Shown: positions 18,350-26,771 of the stretch, piece after piece
How the letters are laid out: every line of letters starts with the position of its first letter
How positions within the stretch are numbered: the stretch's first letter is position 1
NCBI RefSeq assembly: GCF_014281965.1
Contig: NZ_JACFTB010000003.1
Coordinates: 62,001-126,000, forward strand
DNA from: Rhodococcus sp. BP22
Lineage (GTDB): Bacteria > Actinomycetota > Actinomycetes > Mycobacteriales > Mycobacteriaceae
DNA length: 64,000 nt
Reading direction: 5' to 3'
Position numbers and translations under genes: made by a program
Notes under the pieces: generated by a model
The model's input: only the letters and a program-made list of their open reading frames with translations
What the model was told of the DNA's origin: nothing
Database searches by the model: none

Positions 18350-19201
18350 ATGAGGAGTTTCGACAACAAGGTTGCCGTCGTCACCGGGGCCGGATCGGGG
18401 ATCGGCCGCGCGCTCGCCCTCGATCTCGCGCACCGCGGCGCCAGGCTGGCGCTCTCGGACATCGACGGCGAAGCGTTGACGGAGACGGTCGTGTTGTGCG
18501 AGAAGATCGGTGCACGAACAGTGTCCTACCAGTTGGATGTCTCCGACCGCGCGGCAATGTATTTTCATGCCGATGCGGTCGTCAGCGAATTCGGACGCGT
18601 CAACCTCGTGGTCAACAACGCAGGTGTCGCGCTCGGCGCGGATGTTCTGGATATGACCTGGGACGATTTCGAGTGGGTCATGAACATCGATTTCTGGGGA
18701 GTTGTCAACGGCTCCAAAGCATTTCTGCCGGCACTCATCGAGTCCGGCGATGGTCACCTGGTGAACGTGTCGAGCGTGTTCGGGTTGATGGGCATCCCCG
18801 GTCAGAGCGCATACAACTCGGCAAAGTTCGCGGTGCGCGGATTCACCGAGGCGCTGCGCCAGGAAATGAAGGTCGCTCGCCATCCCGTCGGAGTCAGCTG
18901 TGTTCATCCCGGCGGAATCAAGACGAACATCGTTGCCAACGCGCGAGGAATGGCAGATCTGGGAGATCACGACGCTGTAGTCCGACGCTTCGAGCAGATC
19001 GCCGTCACCTCGCCCACACGCGCGGCCAAGGTGATCCTCGGCGGCGTCGAGCGCAACAAGCCGCGTATCCTGATCGGCCCGGATGCGCGACTGTTCGATC
19101 TGATCCCGCGCGTAGTGGGGCCACGGTATCAAGATATCTTGGCGCCGCTCAACAGAATTGGGCGAGCCACCGGTGCCAAGTTCGGGTCGAACAAGAGTTA
19201 G
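18350..19201 (+). CDS. Short-chain dehydrogenase/reductase (SDR)
   Basis: A 283-aa classical SDR oxidoreductase. The cofactor motif is TGAGSGIG (residues about 13-20), followed by DID after beta-2 (NADP/NAD choice not certain), NNAG near 90, the catalytic Ser in VNVSSVFG and the YNSAK catalytic pair. The C-terminal part (RNKPRILIGPDARLFDLI) is typical of mycobacterial-type SDRs active on hydrophobic substrates. The ATG at 18350 gives the standard N-terminus MRSFDNKVAVVTG. It is convergent with the next gene. Confidence 0.9.
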   Translation: MRSFDNKVAVVTGAGSGIGRALALDLAHRGARLALSDIDGEALTETVVLCEKIGARTVSYQLDVSDRAAMYFHADAVVSEFGRVNLVVNNAGVALGADVLDMTWDDFEWVMNIDFWGVVNGSKAFLPALIESGDGHLVNVSSVFGLMGIPGQSAYNSAKFAVRGFTEALRQEMKVARHPVGVSCVHPGGIKTNIVANARGMADLGDHDAVVRRFEQIAVTSPTRAAKVILGGVERNKPRILIGPDARLFDLIPRVVGPRYQDILAPLNRIGRATGAKFGSNKS

Positions 19202-19218
19202 CCGCAGCGAATCTTTTG

Positions 19219-19752
19219 TCAGAAGTCGCGTTCTATTCGCAGAGTTTCGATAGTCGTCGCCAAGCTGTCGTACTGCCCGACCAGCAACAGGAATTCGATC
19301 AGCTGACGTTCGTCGAACTCGTGTGCCAAGGCTGCCCAGGTTTCGTCCGACAGATTCTTGGTGGCCAGTAGTTCGTCGGTCGCGGTGAGTATCGCTCGAT
19401 AGCGATCACCCAGACCGACCGCTGCCGGCCCTTCTTTCACTTGTGCAAGAAGGGCTTCGGTCACTCCGACGCGTCTGCCGATTCGGCGGTGATGGTCCAT
19501 CTCGTAACCGCAGTCACGTACGTGTGCGACGCGGTTGATCACCACTTCCGTTTCCTTGCGTGAGATCCGGCCGCCGGGCATCAGCTTCCCGCTGTAGAAC
19601 AACCAGCCTCGGAAGAGGCCGCGGGTGCGTCCCAAGGTGCTGAAAAGATGCGCGTTGGGTGCGCCTGCGGCTTTCGACAGGACGCGCCACAACACCCAGT
19701 TGACCGGGCCGAGATCCTTGAACGTTCCGGACGCAATACGCGGTGAGCTCAC
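19219..19752 (-). CDS. Carboxymuconolactone decarboxylase (CMD/AhpD-like) family protein
   Basis: A 177-aa all-helical protein with the CMD pattern: KLMPGGRISRKETEVVINRV followed by AHVRDCGYEMDHHRRIG. The AhpD active-site arrangement is E...C-x-x-C-x-x-x-H; here only a single Cys is present, so thiol-peroxidase activity is doubtful. A later helix with ILTATDELLATKNLSDETW is typical of the family. It resembles M. tuberculosis Rv0464c, which lies between lpdC and ramB there, and so belongs to the conserved backbone. It is 89 bases downstream of the hydrolase gene on the same strand. Confidence 0.85.
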   Translation of the reverse strand: MSSPRIASGTFKDLGPVNWVLWRVLSKAAGAPNAHLFSTLGRTRGLFRGWLFYSGKLMPGGRISRKETEVVINRVAHVRDCGYEMDHHRRIGRRVGVTEALLAQVKEGPAAVGLGDRYRAILTATDELLATKNLSDETWAALAHEFDERQLIEFLLLVGQYDSLATTIETLRIERDF

Positions 19753-19841
19753 GCCCCGACGCTACCTGCGGCTCCTGCCGTGTACCACCGAAAAGCGTAA
19801 TCGGTGCTCGTGGACAGTCGATGTGCGTAATTCACCGATCG

Positions 19842-20672
19842 TTACACCCGCGACAGCACTACCTTGGCCGCATCTGCTGGGTGGGTATACGGCCACCAAT
19901 GTTCGGCGTCGACTTTCATCACATGTAGGTCCGGTATCCAGCGCTCGAGTCCGTCGGCAAGGTCGGCGGAGAGAAACCGGTCATGGAGTGGAACGACGAC
20001 GGTGGTGGGCACCTCGCACTTCGGATCCTGTCCGAAGAGAAGACGGCGGAGAATGTTCGCGCGATACAGCGCAATTCCGCGTTGTTGGTTCCGGCGCTCC
20101 GGTTCCGGGGCATCCTCGCTGCCGATCGATGCCATCATCGATGGTACGAACCGGCGAAGAACAGGAACGTGGAAACTCCAGATGTACCAGGACCGCACGA
20201 GTTGCGTCGCCAGCGAAGCCCACTGTCGGGGCGAAACGGCGCGGGCGCGAGAGACCTCGCGCAGGTGGTCCAGGCTCGGTCCGGACACCGATACGAACGA
20301 TGCGAAAGTCGTTGCAGCACGGGGTGCGGCCATTGTTTCCCACATCTGGACCGAACCCCAGTCGTGTGCGAACACGTGCAAGGGCCCGGTTCGATCGGGG
20401 ATCGAATCGACCACGGCGAACGTATCCTCGGTCAAACGGGCCAGGGTGTAGTTTTCGACACTGTCCGGATCGTCGACAGTGGTGGCGCCGCCGCCGCGGG
20501 TGTCGTAGGCAACAATCCGCACGCGCTGTCCGAGCGCACGGATCATCGGCTCGAAGATGCGATGATCGTCGGGATAGCCGTGAACGAGAAGCACCGTCGA
20601 GGATGCCAGCGGATCTCCGTACTCGTACACCGCGATACGGGCTCCGTATGAATCGACGGTCCAGGTTCTCAC
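19842..20672 (-). CDS. Alpha/beta hydrolase, epoxide-hydrolase-like
   Basis: A 276-aa alpha/beta-hydrolase with LLVHGYPDDHRIF as the oxyanion HG-x-P element and the nucleophile in FAHDWGS, which makes the nucleophile Asp as in epoxide hydrolases and haloalkane dehalogenases. The acid may lie in VVVPLHDRFLS and the His is in DAEHWWPYTHP near the end. Its start overlaps the stop of the TetR gene (ATGA), so it is the last gene of an amidohydrolase-tetR-hydrolase operon. Substrate unknown, probably a small catabolic substrate. Confidence 0.83.
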   Translation of the reverse strand: MRTWTVDSYGARIAVYEYGDPLASSTVLLVHGYPDDHRIFEPMIRALGQRVRIVAYDTRGGGATTVDDPDSVENYTLARLTEDTFAVVDSIPDRTGPLHVFAHDWGSVQMWETMAAPRAATTFASFVSVSGPSLDHLREVSRARAVSPRQWASLATQLVRSWYIWSFHVPVLRRFVPSMMASIGSEDAPEPERRNQQRGIALYRANILRRLLFGQDPKCEVPTTVVVPLHDRFLSADLADGLERWIPDLHVMKVDAEHWWPYTHPADAAKVVLSRV

Positions 20673-21274
20673 ATCGCCTCGATCCGGTTGTAGATGGTTT
20701 CGCCCCGTAGTAGTCCGGCGATGAGATGGAATCGCAACTCCTCCTGCTCCGGCTGCGGATGCACGATTGCAGAGAGCGCTTCGCCGTCGAGCAGGTGCAC
20801 CACGGTGAAAATGACCGTGTCGAGTTGCGCGGGTGGGATGCTGCCTGCGATCGGAAGTGTGCGAGCCAGCGCCGAAATCTGCTCGTGGTAGCGAACAGTG
20901 AAGGGAATCAATCGTTCCCGCAGGTCGATATCACTGCGCGCCGCAATGAGAAGTTCGTACCAGGCACCGTTTATCGGGGCTCGGCATGCAGCCCGGAGTA
21001 GAAGCAGACAGTGCTCGACGGACGCCGTACCGAAGCCGGCGAGGCCGGTTCGAAACTCGTCGAACTGCCGTCGCCGCACCTCGTCCGCAGCAGCCACGAC
21101 GATGTCGAGGCGTGTGGGGAAATGTCGAAACAGCGCACCCGAGGATACCCCCGCACGGGAGACGATCTCGCTCACCGTCGTTGCAGCGTAGCCATTTTCG
21201 CACAGTGACACGATCGTTGCATCGAGCAGCTTCCCGATCGTCTCGGTACGTCGTTCCTGCTGGGTTCTGCTCAT
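20669..21274 (-). CDS. TetR family transcriptional regulator
   Basis: A 201-aa one-component regulator. The helix-turn-helix occupies about residues 30-52 (GYAATTVSEIVSRAGVSSGA followed by LFRHFPTR), preceded by the usual first helix with KLLDATIVSLCENG. The C-terminal ligand domain is alpha-helical. It lies inside an operon, overlapping the amidohydrolase gene upstream and the hydrolase gene downstream by four bases each, so it probably controls its own operon in response to the substrate. Confidence 0.92.
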   Translation of the reverse strand: MSRTQQERRTETIGKLLDATIVSLCENGYAATTVSEIVSRAGVSSGALFRHFPTRLDIVVAAADEVRRRQFDEFRTGLAGFGTASVEHCLLLLRAACRAPINGAWYELLIAARSDIDLRERLIPFTVRYHEQISALARTLPIAGSIPPAQLDTVIFTVVHLLDGEALSAIVHPQPEQEELRFHLIAGLLRGETIYNRIEAM

Positions 21275-23058
21275 ACTCGCTCTCGTGGATGCGGTGCCGT
21301 GGTGGTACCGGCGCGCAGGAAGCTACCAGCGCGTTCCGATACGCCGAACCATGGCGCGAATTCACCTTCACGGTAGACGATCCGCCCGGCGATCAGCGTC
21401 GCGGTGACGGCCTGATCGTTCCGGTTGACCATCCGGCTCAAGCCACCGAACTCGGGCATCGTCTCCTCGCGATACGCGAGGACCTCGTCGTCGAGGCCTG
21501 CCGGATCGATGACGACCACATCGGCGCGGTCGCCCACCCTCAGGTGTCCTGCGTCGACGCCGTAGAAGTCCGCGAGCTCGCCACTGAGCTTGTACACGGC
21601 ATTTTCCACGGACATGAACGGCCGTCGATCGTCGCGGGCGCCGTGCACACGATGCAGCAACCGGATCCCGAAGTTGTAGAAGGCCATGTTCCGTAGATGT
21701 GCCCCGGCGTCGGAGAACCCGACGGTGACCCCCGGCCTCGTGATGAGCTTGTCCATCTGCTTCCGTCGATGATTGGCGATAGTTGTGTGCCAGCGCAGTT
21801 TTCGGCCATGCTCGACGACCAGATCGAGGAATGCGTCGACCACGTGGATGCCCCGCTCGGCCGCAACCTCGGCGATGTTCTTACCGACTACCGAGGCATC
21901 CGGACATTCGGTGATCTGGGCATCGGCGAAGTCTCGGTGCCATACCCGTGAGCTGAACTTCTTCTCGAAGTCGGCGCGGAACCAGCGGCGGTAGGCCTCG
22001 TCGGACAGCAGGTCGTTGCGGCCCAATTCCTCTCGTAGATGCAGAGCTGCGCGGCCGGATCCGAACTCCTCGAAGACGACGAGGTCGATACCGTCGGAGT
22101 AGACGTCGAACGTGGTGGGCAGGTGTTGCCAGCGGAACTGTCCGCGCCCGGGCCCGTTCACCAGTTGTGCGAGCGGACCGAAGATGCGGTGAATCCAGGG
22201 GGATGCTTTGGCATCGGCGGCAGCAAGAAGCGAGATTTTGAGTGGGGTTCGGCCCAGTCCCGTTGCGCTGCCGAGGAAGAAGAGCATGTCGTATTTGGTG
22301 TTGAGGTTAGGGATGCTCTGAAGCAATCGGCCGCGTCGGCGCAGAATCTTGTGCAGTGCGCGGAATTCCTTCCAACGCGCATACGAAGACGGCAGTGACC
22401 GCGAACGGTACCTATCACCGTCAAGTTTGTCCCAGGGGTTGGTCATGGTGGACATGCCGAGAAGCCCGGCGTCCAGGGCAGTGGTCAGCGCATCGGCCAT
22501 CGCCGAGAATTCTTCACGTGTCGGTTTCTGGCTGCGGTCGGTTGCCCGATCCAACCCCATCACGTGGGCACGCAGGTCCGAATGCCCCACCAGCGAAGCG
22601 ATATTGGGCCCGAGTGGGAGTCGCTCGAGCGCGTCGATGTACTCGTTCGGGTTCGTCCACGTCTTGTGTGCATCGACGGCCTTCAGCACGTGCTCGCGCG
22701 GCAACGCCTCGACTCGGCTGAACAGGTCGGCGATGTCGACAGGAGTCGAGTACAACGTCGACAACGAGCAATTCCCCAGCAGGACCGTGGTGACCCCGTG
22801 TCGAACCGACTCGGTGAGTCCTGGTCCGACCAGGACCTCCGCGTCGTAGTGGGTGTGTACGTCGACGAATCCCGGCATAACCCACTGGCCGGTCGCGTCG
22901 ATGACCTCGGTACTCGGACCGACCGCGAGCGGTTCGGTCGTGATCGCGCGGACGACGCCGTCCGAGATGCCTACGTTGCGAACTACCCCCGGCCCGCCAC
23001 TGCCGTCGTAGACCGTCCCTCCGGTCAGCACTGTGTCGTACGGCAGGCTCTCGTTCAT
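21271..23058 (-). CDS. N-acyl-D-amino-acid deacylase-like amidohydrolase
   Basis: A 595-aa amidohydrolase-superfamily enzyme. It begins with the beta-sandwich part (YDTVLTGGTVYDGSGGPG), then the metal motif VHTHYDAEV (H-x-H), VGHSDLRAHVMG in the middle, and SDAGAHLRNMA with the late metal Asp. The C-terminal strand GDRADVVVIDPAGL is typical of the D-aminoacylase group. Relatives hydrolyse N-acyl-D-amino acids, dihydropyrimidine-like rings or other amides. It is the first gene of the operon with TetR and an epoxide-hydrolase-like enzyme. Exact substrate cannot be given. Confidence 0.85.
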   Translation of the reverse strand: MNESLPYDTVLTGGTVYDGSGGPGVVRNVGISDGVVRAITTEPLAVGPSTEVIDATGQWVMPGFVDVHTHYDAEVLVGPGLTESVRHGVTTVLLGNCSLSTLYSTPVDIADLFSRVEALPREHVLKAVDAHKTWTNPNEYIDALERLPLGPNIASLVGHSDLRAHVMGLDRATDRSQKPTREEFSAMADALTTALDAGLLGMSTMTNPWDKLDGDRYRSRSLPSSYARWKEFRALHKILRRRGRLLQSIPNLNTKYDMLFFLGSATGLGRTPLKISLLAAADAKASPWIHRIFGPLAQLVNGPGRGQFRWQHLPTTFDVYSDGIDLVVFEEFGSGRAALHLREELGRNDLLSDEAYRRWFRADFEKKFSSRVWHRDFADAQITECPDASVVGKNIAEVAAERGIHVVDAFLDLVVEHGRKLRWHTTIANHRRKQMDKLITRPGVTVGFSDAGAHLRNMAFYNFGIRLLHRVHGARDDRRPFMSVENAVYKLSGELADFYGVDAGHLRVGDRADVVVIDPAGLDDEVLAYREETMPEFGGLSRMVNRNDQAVTATLIAGRIVYREGEFAPWFGVSERAGSFLRAGTTTAPHPRERV

Positions 23059-23177
23059 GTGACCTCCATCACTACGTTTGCCGCAACCATAACTTAGAGA
23101 GTGAACGCTCGCAATCCTTCGCTAGTAAGAGATAGGCTACGTACATCCTCGATGTCCGCGCGGTTGTCATGGTCGGC

Positions 23178-23870
23178 TCAGATCGCCATGGCTGCGCGGA
23201 CATCGGCCTCGGACTCGCTACCGCCCGCACCGGTGGACGTGATTCGCCCGGCCTCGAGAATGTAGTAGTTCTGGGCAGATTCGAGCGCGAACCCGATGTG
23301 TTGTTCCACCAGCAACACTCCGAGTCCGCCGCGGCGGGTGAGATCGAGAATCGTTCGTTCGATCTCGGCGACGACGGATGGCTGAATGCCCTCGGTCGGC
23401 TCGTCGAGAATGAGCATCTTCGGCTCGGTGATGAGTGCACGGGCTATCGCCAACTGCTGACGTTGACCACCGGACAGAAGACCCGCACGCCTGGTGAGCA
23501 GTTCCTTCAACGCGGGGAACAGGTCGAGGGCCTCACCGATCAAAGCCTTACCCCGCTTGCGTCCGTCGGCGACGACCTGCAGGTTCTCGGCCGTGGTCAA
23601 CTGGCCGAATGATTGCTGGCCCTGCGGAACGTAAGCAAGACCGCGCGCGACGCGAGCGCTGGGTCGTAGCGAGCTGACGTCCTCACCATCGAAGAGGACC
23701 TTGCCCGAGTTGACCGCGAGCAGGCCGACGGCGGCACGGAGCAGAGTCGTCTTGCCGGCACCGTTGTGGCCCATGACCGCGGCGACGCCGTCGGCGGGGA
23801 CGGTGAGTGAGACTCCATGGACGACCTCGCTGCGGCCGTAGCCGGTGCGCACGTCGATGAGTTCAAGCAT
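23178..23870 (-). CDS. urtE: Urea ABC transporter, ATP-binding subunit UrtE
   Basis: A 230-aa ABC ATPase of the branched-chain-amino-acid/urea (HAAT) class. Walker A is GHNGAGKTT, the signature LSGGQRQQ, Walker B LILDEPTEGIQPS, and the switch His is in LLVEQHIGFAL. EGIQPS after Walker B is characteristic of UrtE as opposed to LivF. Its start overlaps urtD by eight bases, closing the urtABCDE operon. It energises urea import together with UrtD. Confidence 0.95.
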   Translation of the reverse strand: MLELIDVRTGYGRSEVVHGVSLTVPADGVAAVMGHNGAGKTTLLRAAVGLLAVNSGKVLFDGEDVSSLRPSARVARGLAYVPQGQQSFGQLTTAENLQVVADGRKRGKALIGEALDLFPALKELLTRRAGLLSGGQRQQLAIARALITEPKMLILDEPTEGIQPSVVAEIERTILDLTRRGGLGVLLVEQHIGFALESAQNYYILEAGRITSTGAGGSESEADVRAAMAI

Positions 23871-24711
23871 GCTTGTCTCCTAGTGTGGCTTCGGCGCTGT
23901 CCTGTGCAATCTGATCGAGTTCGCCGCCCGCGGCAGCGGTGCCGAGGTAGACCTCTTGAACCTTGGGGTCGGCCTGTACCTCGGCGACGGTGCCTTCGGA
24001 CAGGATTCGCCCAGCGGCAAGAACTGTCACCGACGTCGCGAATGCTCGCATGAAGTCCATGTCGTGCTCGACGACGACGACGGTCCGTTCGCCGCCGATC
24101 CGACGAAGCAATTCGCCGGTCTGCTCGCGTTCGTCATGGCTCATCCCAGCAACCGGTTCGTCCAGAAGCAGTACATCGGCGTTCTGCACCAACAGCATTC
24201 CGATCTCGAGCCACTGCTTCTGACCATGGGCAAGGATGCCCGCCGGCTTGTTCCTCTCTTCGGTCAGACCGATGGTCTCGAGCGCCTCCTCGATCTCGGG
24301 CGAGATCGCACTGCGGCGGCGCAACATGGTCATGATCGAACGTCCCGCCCCGGCTGCGATGTCGAGGTTCTGCAGGACGGTGAGCTGTTCGAAGATGCTG
24401 GCAGTCTGGAACGTTCGTCCGACGCCGAGTCTGGCGATCTGGTGCACCTTCTTGCCGAGCAGTTCGACGCCGGACTTGGTGATCGACCCGGTTGCGGGTA
24501 CCAGTCCGGTGATGGCGTCGATCAGGGTGGTCTTGCCGGCACCGTTGGGTCCGATGAGGAACCGCAGATCGCCCTGCATGAGCGTCAGGTCGACGTCGGT
24601 GTTGGCCTTGAATCCGTCGAAGCTCACGGTAAGCCCGCGTACTTCGAGGTACTGGCTCGACATACCGGCGTTGCCACCGAAAGTCGGCTGATGGTTGTCG
24701 AGGTGAATCAT
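23863..24711 (-). CDS. urtD: Urea ABC transporter, ATP-binding subunit UrtD
   Basis: A 282-aa ABC ATPase with Walker A GPNGAGKTT, the HAAT-family insertion GVGRTFQTASIFEQLTVLQN, the signature region LAHGQKQWLEIGMLL (typical of UrtD, in place of LSGGQ), and Walker B VLLLDEPVAGMSHDE. The ATG at 24709-24711 overlaps the urtC stop as ATGA; a second ATG at 24663 (MSSQYLEVRGL) is possible. The C-terminal tail of about 25 residues is acidic and variable. Confidence 0.95.
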   Translation of the reverse strand: MIHLDNHQPTFGGNAGMSSQYLEVRGLTVSFDGFKANTDVDLTLMQGDLRFLIGPNGAGKTTLIDAITGLVPATGSITKSGVELLGKKVHQIARLGVGRTFQTASIFEQLTVLQNLDIAAGAGRSIMTMLRRRSAISPEIEEALETIGLTEERNKPAGILAHGQKQWLEIGMLLVQNADVLLLDEPVAGMSHDEREQTGELLRRIGGERTVVVVEHDMDFMRAFATSVTVLAAGRILSEGTVAEVQADPKVQEVYLGTAAAGGELDQIAQDSAEATLGDKHA

Positions 24712-25799
24712 GTGACGAGTTCCTTCTCTTCGACATCGACGACGGCACCGGGTTCGTCTGCAGCTTTCTTGCGACGTCGGAGAGCGAACAGACCTGCGAC
24801 GCCTGCGGGGAAGAACCCGACCACGACGATGAACAGCAGTCCTTGGGCGTAGGTCCAACCCGAAGGAAATTGTTCGGACAGAGTTGTCTGCGCCCAGGCC
24901 ACACCGAGTGCGCCGAGGACCGGTCCCAGCAGCGTGCTACGTCCGCCGATCGCCACGCCGATGAGGAACGCGATAGAAGGAACGATGCCGACGTCGTTGG
25001 GGGAGACGATGCCGACGATCGGGACGAAGAGTGCCCCGGCGAGGCCGGCGAAGAATGCAGCAGTCACGTAGGCGACGATCTTCACATTGGCGGGGTCGTA
25101 CCCCAGGAAGCGCACTCGTTCTTCCTGATCGCGGACGGCGACGAGCAGTTCTCCATAGCGGGAATACATGAGCTGTCGGGTGATGGCGACGACCGCCAGC
25201 AGTACACCGGCCGCGATGAAGAACAGCATCTGCTTGTTGGCCGGATCCTTGAGATCGAACCCGAAGAACGTCCGGAATCTGTTGAGCCCGTTGGATCCGC
25301 CCGTGGTCTGCTGACCCACCAACAGAATTGCGAATGCAGCAGCGAGAGCCTGGCTCAGGATCGCGAAGTACGCGCCCTTGACACGTCGTTTGAAGACACC
25401 GAGGCCGAGAACGAGCGCGACGAGAGCCGGGATGAACAGAATTCCGAGAATCGTCACCAACGGCGAAGTGAACGGAACCCAATACGACGGCAGTTCGCGA
25501 ATCCCGGCGATGGACATGAAATCCGGCACCGCGTCGCCGCGGAGTTCGGCGTCGGAGATCTTCAGATGCATGGCCATGATGTAAGCGCCGAGCCCGAAGA
25601 ACACCCCCTGGCCGAGGGTGAGCATTCCGCCACGGCCCCAGGCCAATCCGATACCGACCGCAACGATGGCGTAGCAGATGAACTTGCCGAGAAGGTTGAG
25701 CCGGAACTCGCTGAGCACGGCCGGTGCGACCGCGAACAGGAGGACGGCGGCGAGGGCGAATCCCATCCACGCGCCGCGCTTCTGGACGAAGGTGCTCAT
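24708..25799 (-). CDS. urtC: Urea ABC transporter, permease UrtC
   Basis: A 363-aa inner-membrane permease. About ten hydrophobic segments are present, with the conserved WGRGGMLTLGQGVFFGLGAY motif early and the cytosolic EAA-like loop LVAVRDQEERVRFLGYDPAN. It pairs with UrtB to form the urea channel. The ATG at 25797-25799 overlaps the urtB stop. The C-terminal tail has an RRRKK stretch followed by acidic residues, consistent with a cytosolic end. Confidence 0.95.
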   Translation of the reverse strand: MSTFVQKRGAWMGFALAAVLLFAVAPAVLSEFRLNLLGKFICYAIVAVGIGLAWGRGGMLTLGQGVFFGLGAYIMAMHLKISDAELRGDAVPDFMSIAGIRELPSYWVPFTSPLVTILGILFIPALVALVLGLGVFKRRVKGAYFAILSQALAAAFAILLVGQQTTGGSNGLNRFRTFFGFDLKDPANKQMLFFIAAGVLLAVVAITRQLMYSRYGELLVAVRDQEERVRFLGYDPANVKIVAYVTAAFFAGLAGALFVPIVGIVSPNDVGIVPSIAFLIGVAIGGRSTLLGPVLGALGVAWAQTTLSEQFPSGWTYAQGLLFIVVVGFFPAGVAGLFALRRRKKAADEPGAVVDVEEKELVT

Positions 25800-26680
25800 A
25801 CCAAACTCCTTGTCTTGACCGCGAACAGACCCTGTGGGCGGGCTTGAAGGAAGAACACGATCAGCACGAACACGATGACCTTGGCGATCGAGGCAGTCGT
25901 GTTGTACTCGATGAACGAATTGAGGATGCCGAGCGCGAACGCCGCGATCACCGCTCCCTTGATCTGGCCGAGTCCGCCGACGACGACCACCAGGAAAGCA
26001 TCGATCAGGTAGCTCTGCCCGACGGTGGAGCTGGTCGAACCGATGAGCGTCAACGCGACACCGGCGACACCGGCGAGTCCGGACCCGATGAAGAACGTCG
26101 AAATGTCGGTTCGACGGCTCGAGATGCCCGATGTCTCGGCCAGGTCCCGGTTCTGCACGACCGCGCGGATGCGTCGACCCATCGGTGTCTTCGCGAGGGC
26201 GAAAGACAAAGCGAGGACGCAGATCACGGCAAGAACCAGAATGAAGATGCGAGTCTTGGGAACGACAGCGCCGAGGATGTCGATGCCACCGGACAACCAG
26301 CCTGGTGAGACTACGTTGACGGCGGGGGCGCCGAAGATATCGCGCGCACATTGCTGCAGGATGAGCCCGACACCGAATGTCACCAGCAGCGTGTCGAGCG
26401 GGCGGTGATACATGCGGCGGATCAGAGTCACCTCGAGCAGGACGCCCATGGCGCCGCCGACGAAGAACCCGACGATCAGCGAGATGAACAGCGATGCGCC
26501 GCCGGTGGAGACGAGCTGCTGTACGACGTACGCGGTGTACGAACCGGCCATGATGAACTCACCATGAGCCATGTTGATGACACCCATCTGGCCGAATGTC
26601 AGCGAGAGACCCAATGCGGCGAGTAGAAGAATCGAACCGATACTCAAGCCGGTGAAAAGCTGCCCGACTACGACATCCAT
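25796..26680 (-). CDS. urtB: Urea ABC transporter, permease UrtB
   Basis: A 294-aa permease beginning MDVVVGQLFTGLSIGSILLL with about eight membrane segments. GLSLTFGQMGVINMAHGEF is the LivH/UrtB signature, and the coupling loop is MGRRIRAVVQNRDLAETSGI. Unlike proteobacterial UrtB it has no long N-terminal periplasmic extension. It is separated from urtA by 91 bases that contain a hairpin, and overlaps urtC by four bases. Confidence 0.95.
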   Translation of the reverse strand: MDVVVGQLFTGLSIGSILLLAALGLSLTFGQMGVINMAHGEFIMAGSYTAYVVQQLVSTGGASLFISLIVGFFVGGAMGVLLEVTLIRRMYHRPLDTLLVTFGVGLILQQCARDIFGAPAVNVVSPGWLSGGIDILGAVVPKTRIFILVLAVICVLALSFALAKTPMGRRIRAVVQNRDLAETSGISSRRTDISTFFIGSGLAGVAGVALTLIGSTSSTVGQSYLIDAFLVVVVGGLGQIKGAVIAAFALGILNSFIEYNTTASIAKVIVFVLIVFFLQARPQGLFAVKTRSLV

Positions 26681-26709
26681 GAGCGCTCCTTTAACAGTGC
26701 GGCTTCGAA

Positions 26710-26754
26710 CAGACGAGTGGACATGCTTTCGCGATCTGCATGTCCACTCATCTG
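26710..26754 (-). terminator. Intercistronic hairpin between urtA and urtB
   Basis: A 17-base stem with one wobble pair (26710-26726 with 26738-26754) and an 11-base loop lies after the urtA stop within the urt operon. It may act as a partial terminator or as a 3' stabiliser so that the binding protein is made in excess over the membrane subunits. Confidence 0.7.
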
Positions 26755-26771
26755 CGCGAAGTGCCTGGGAA

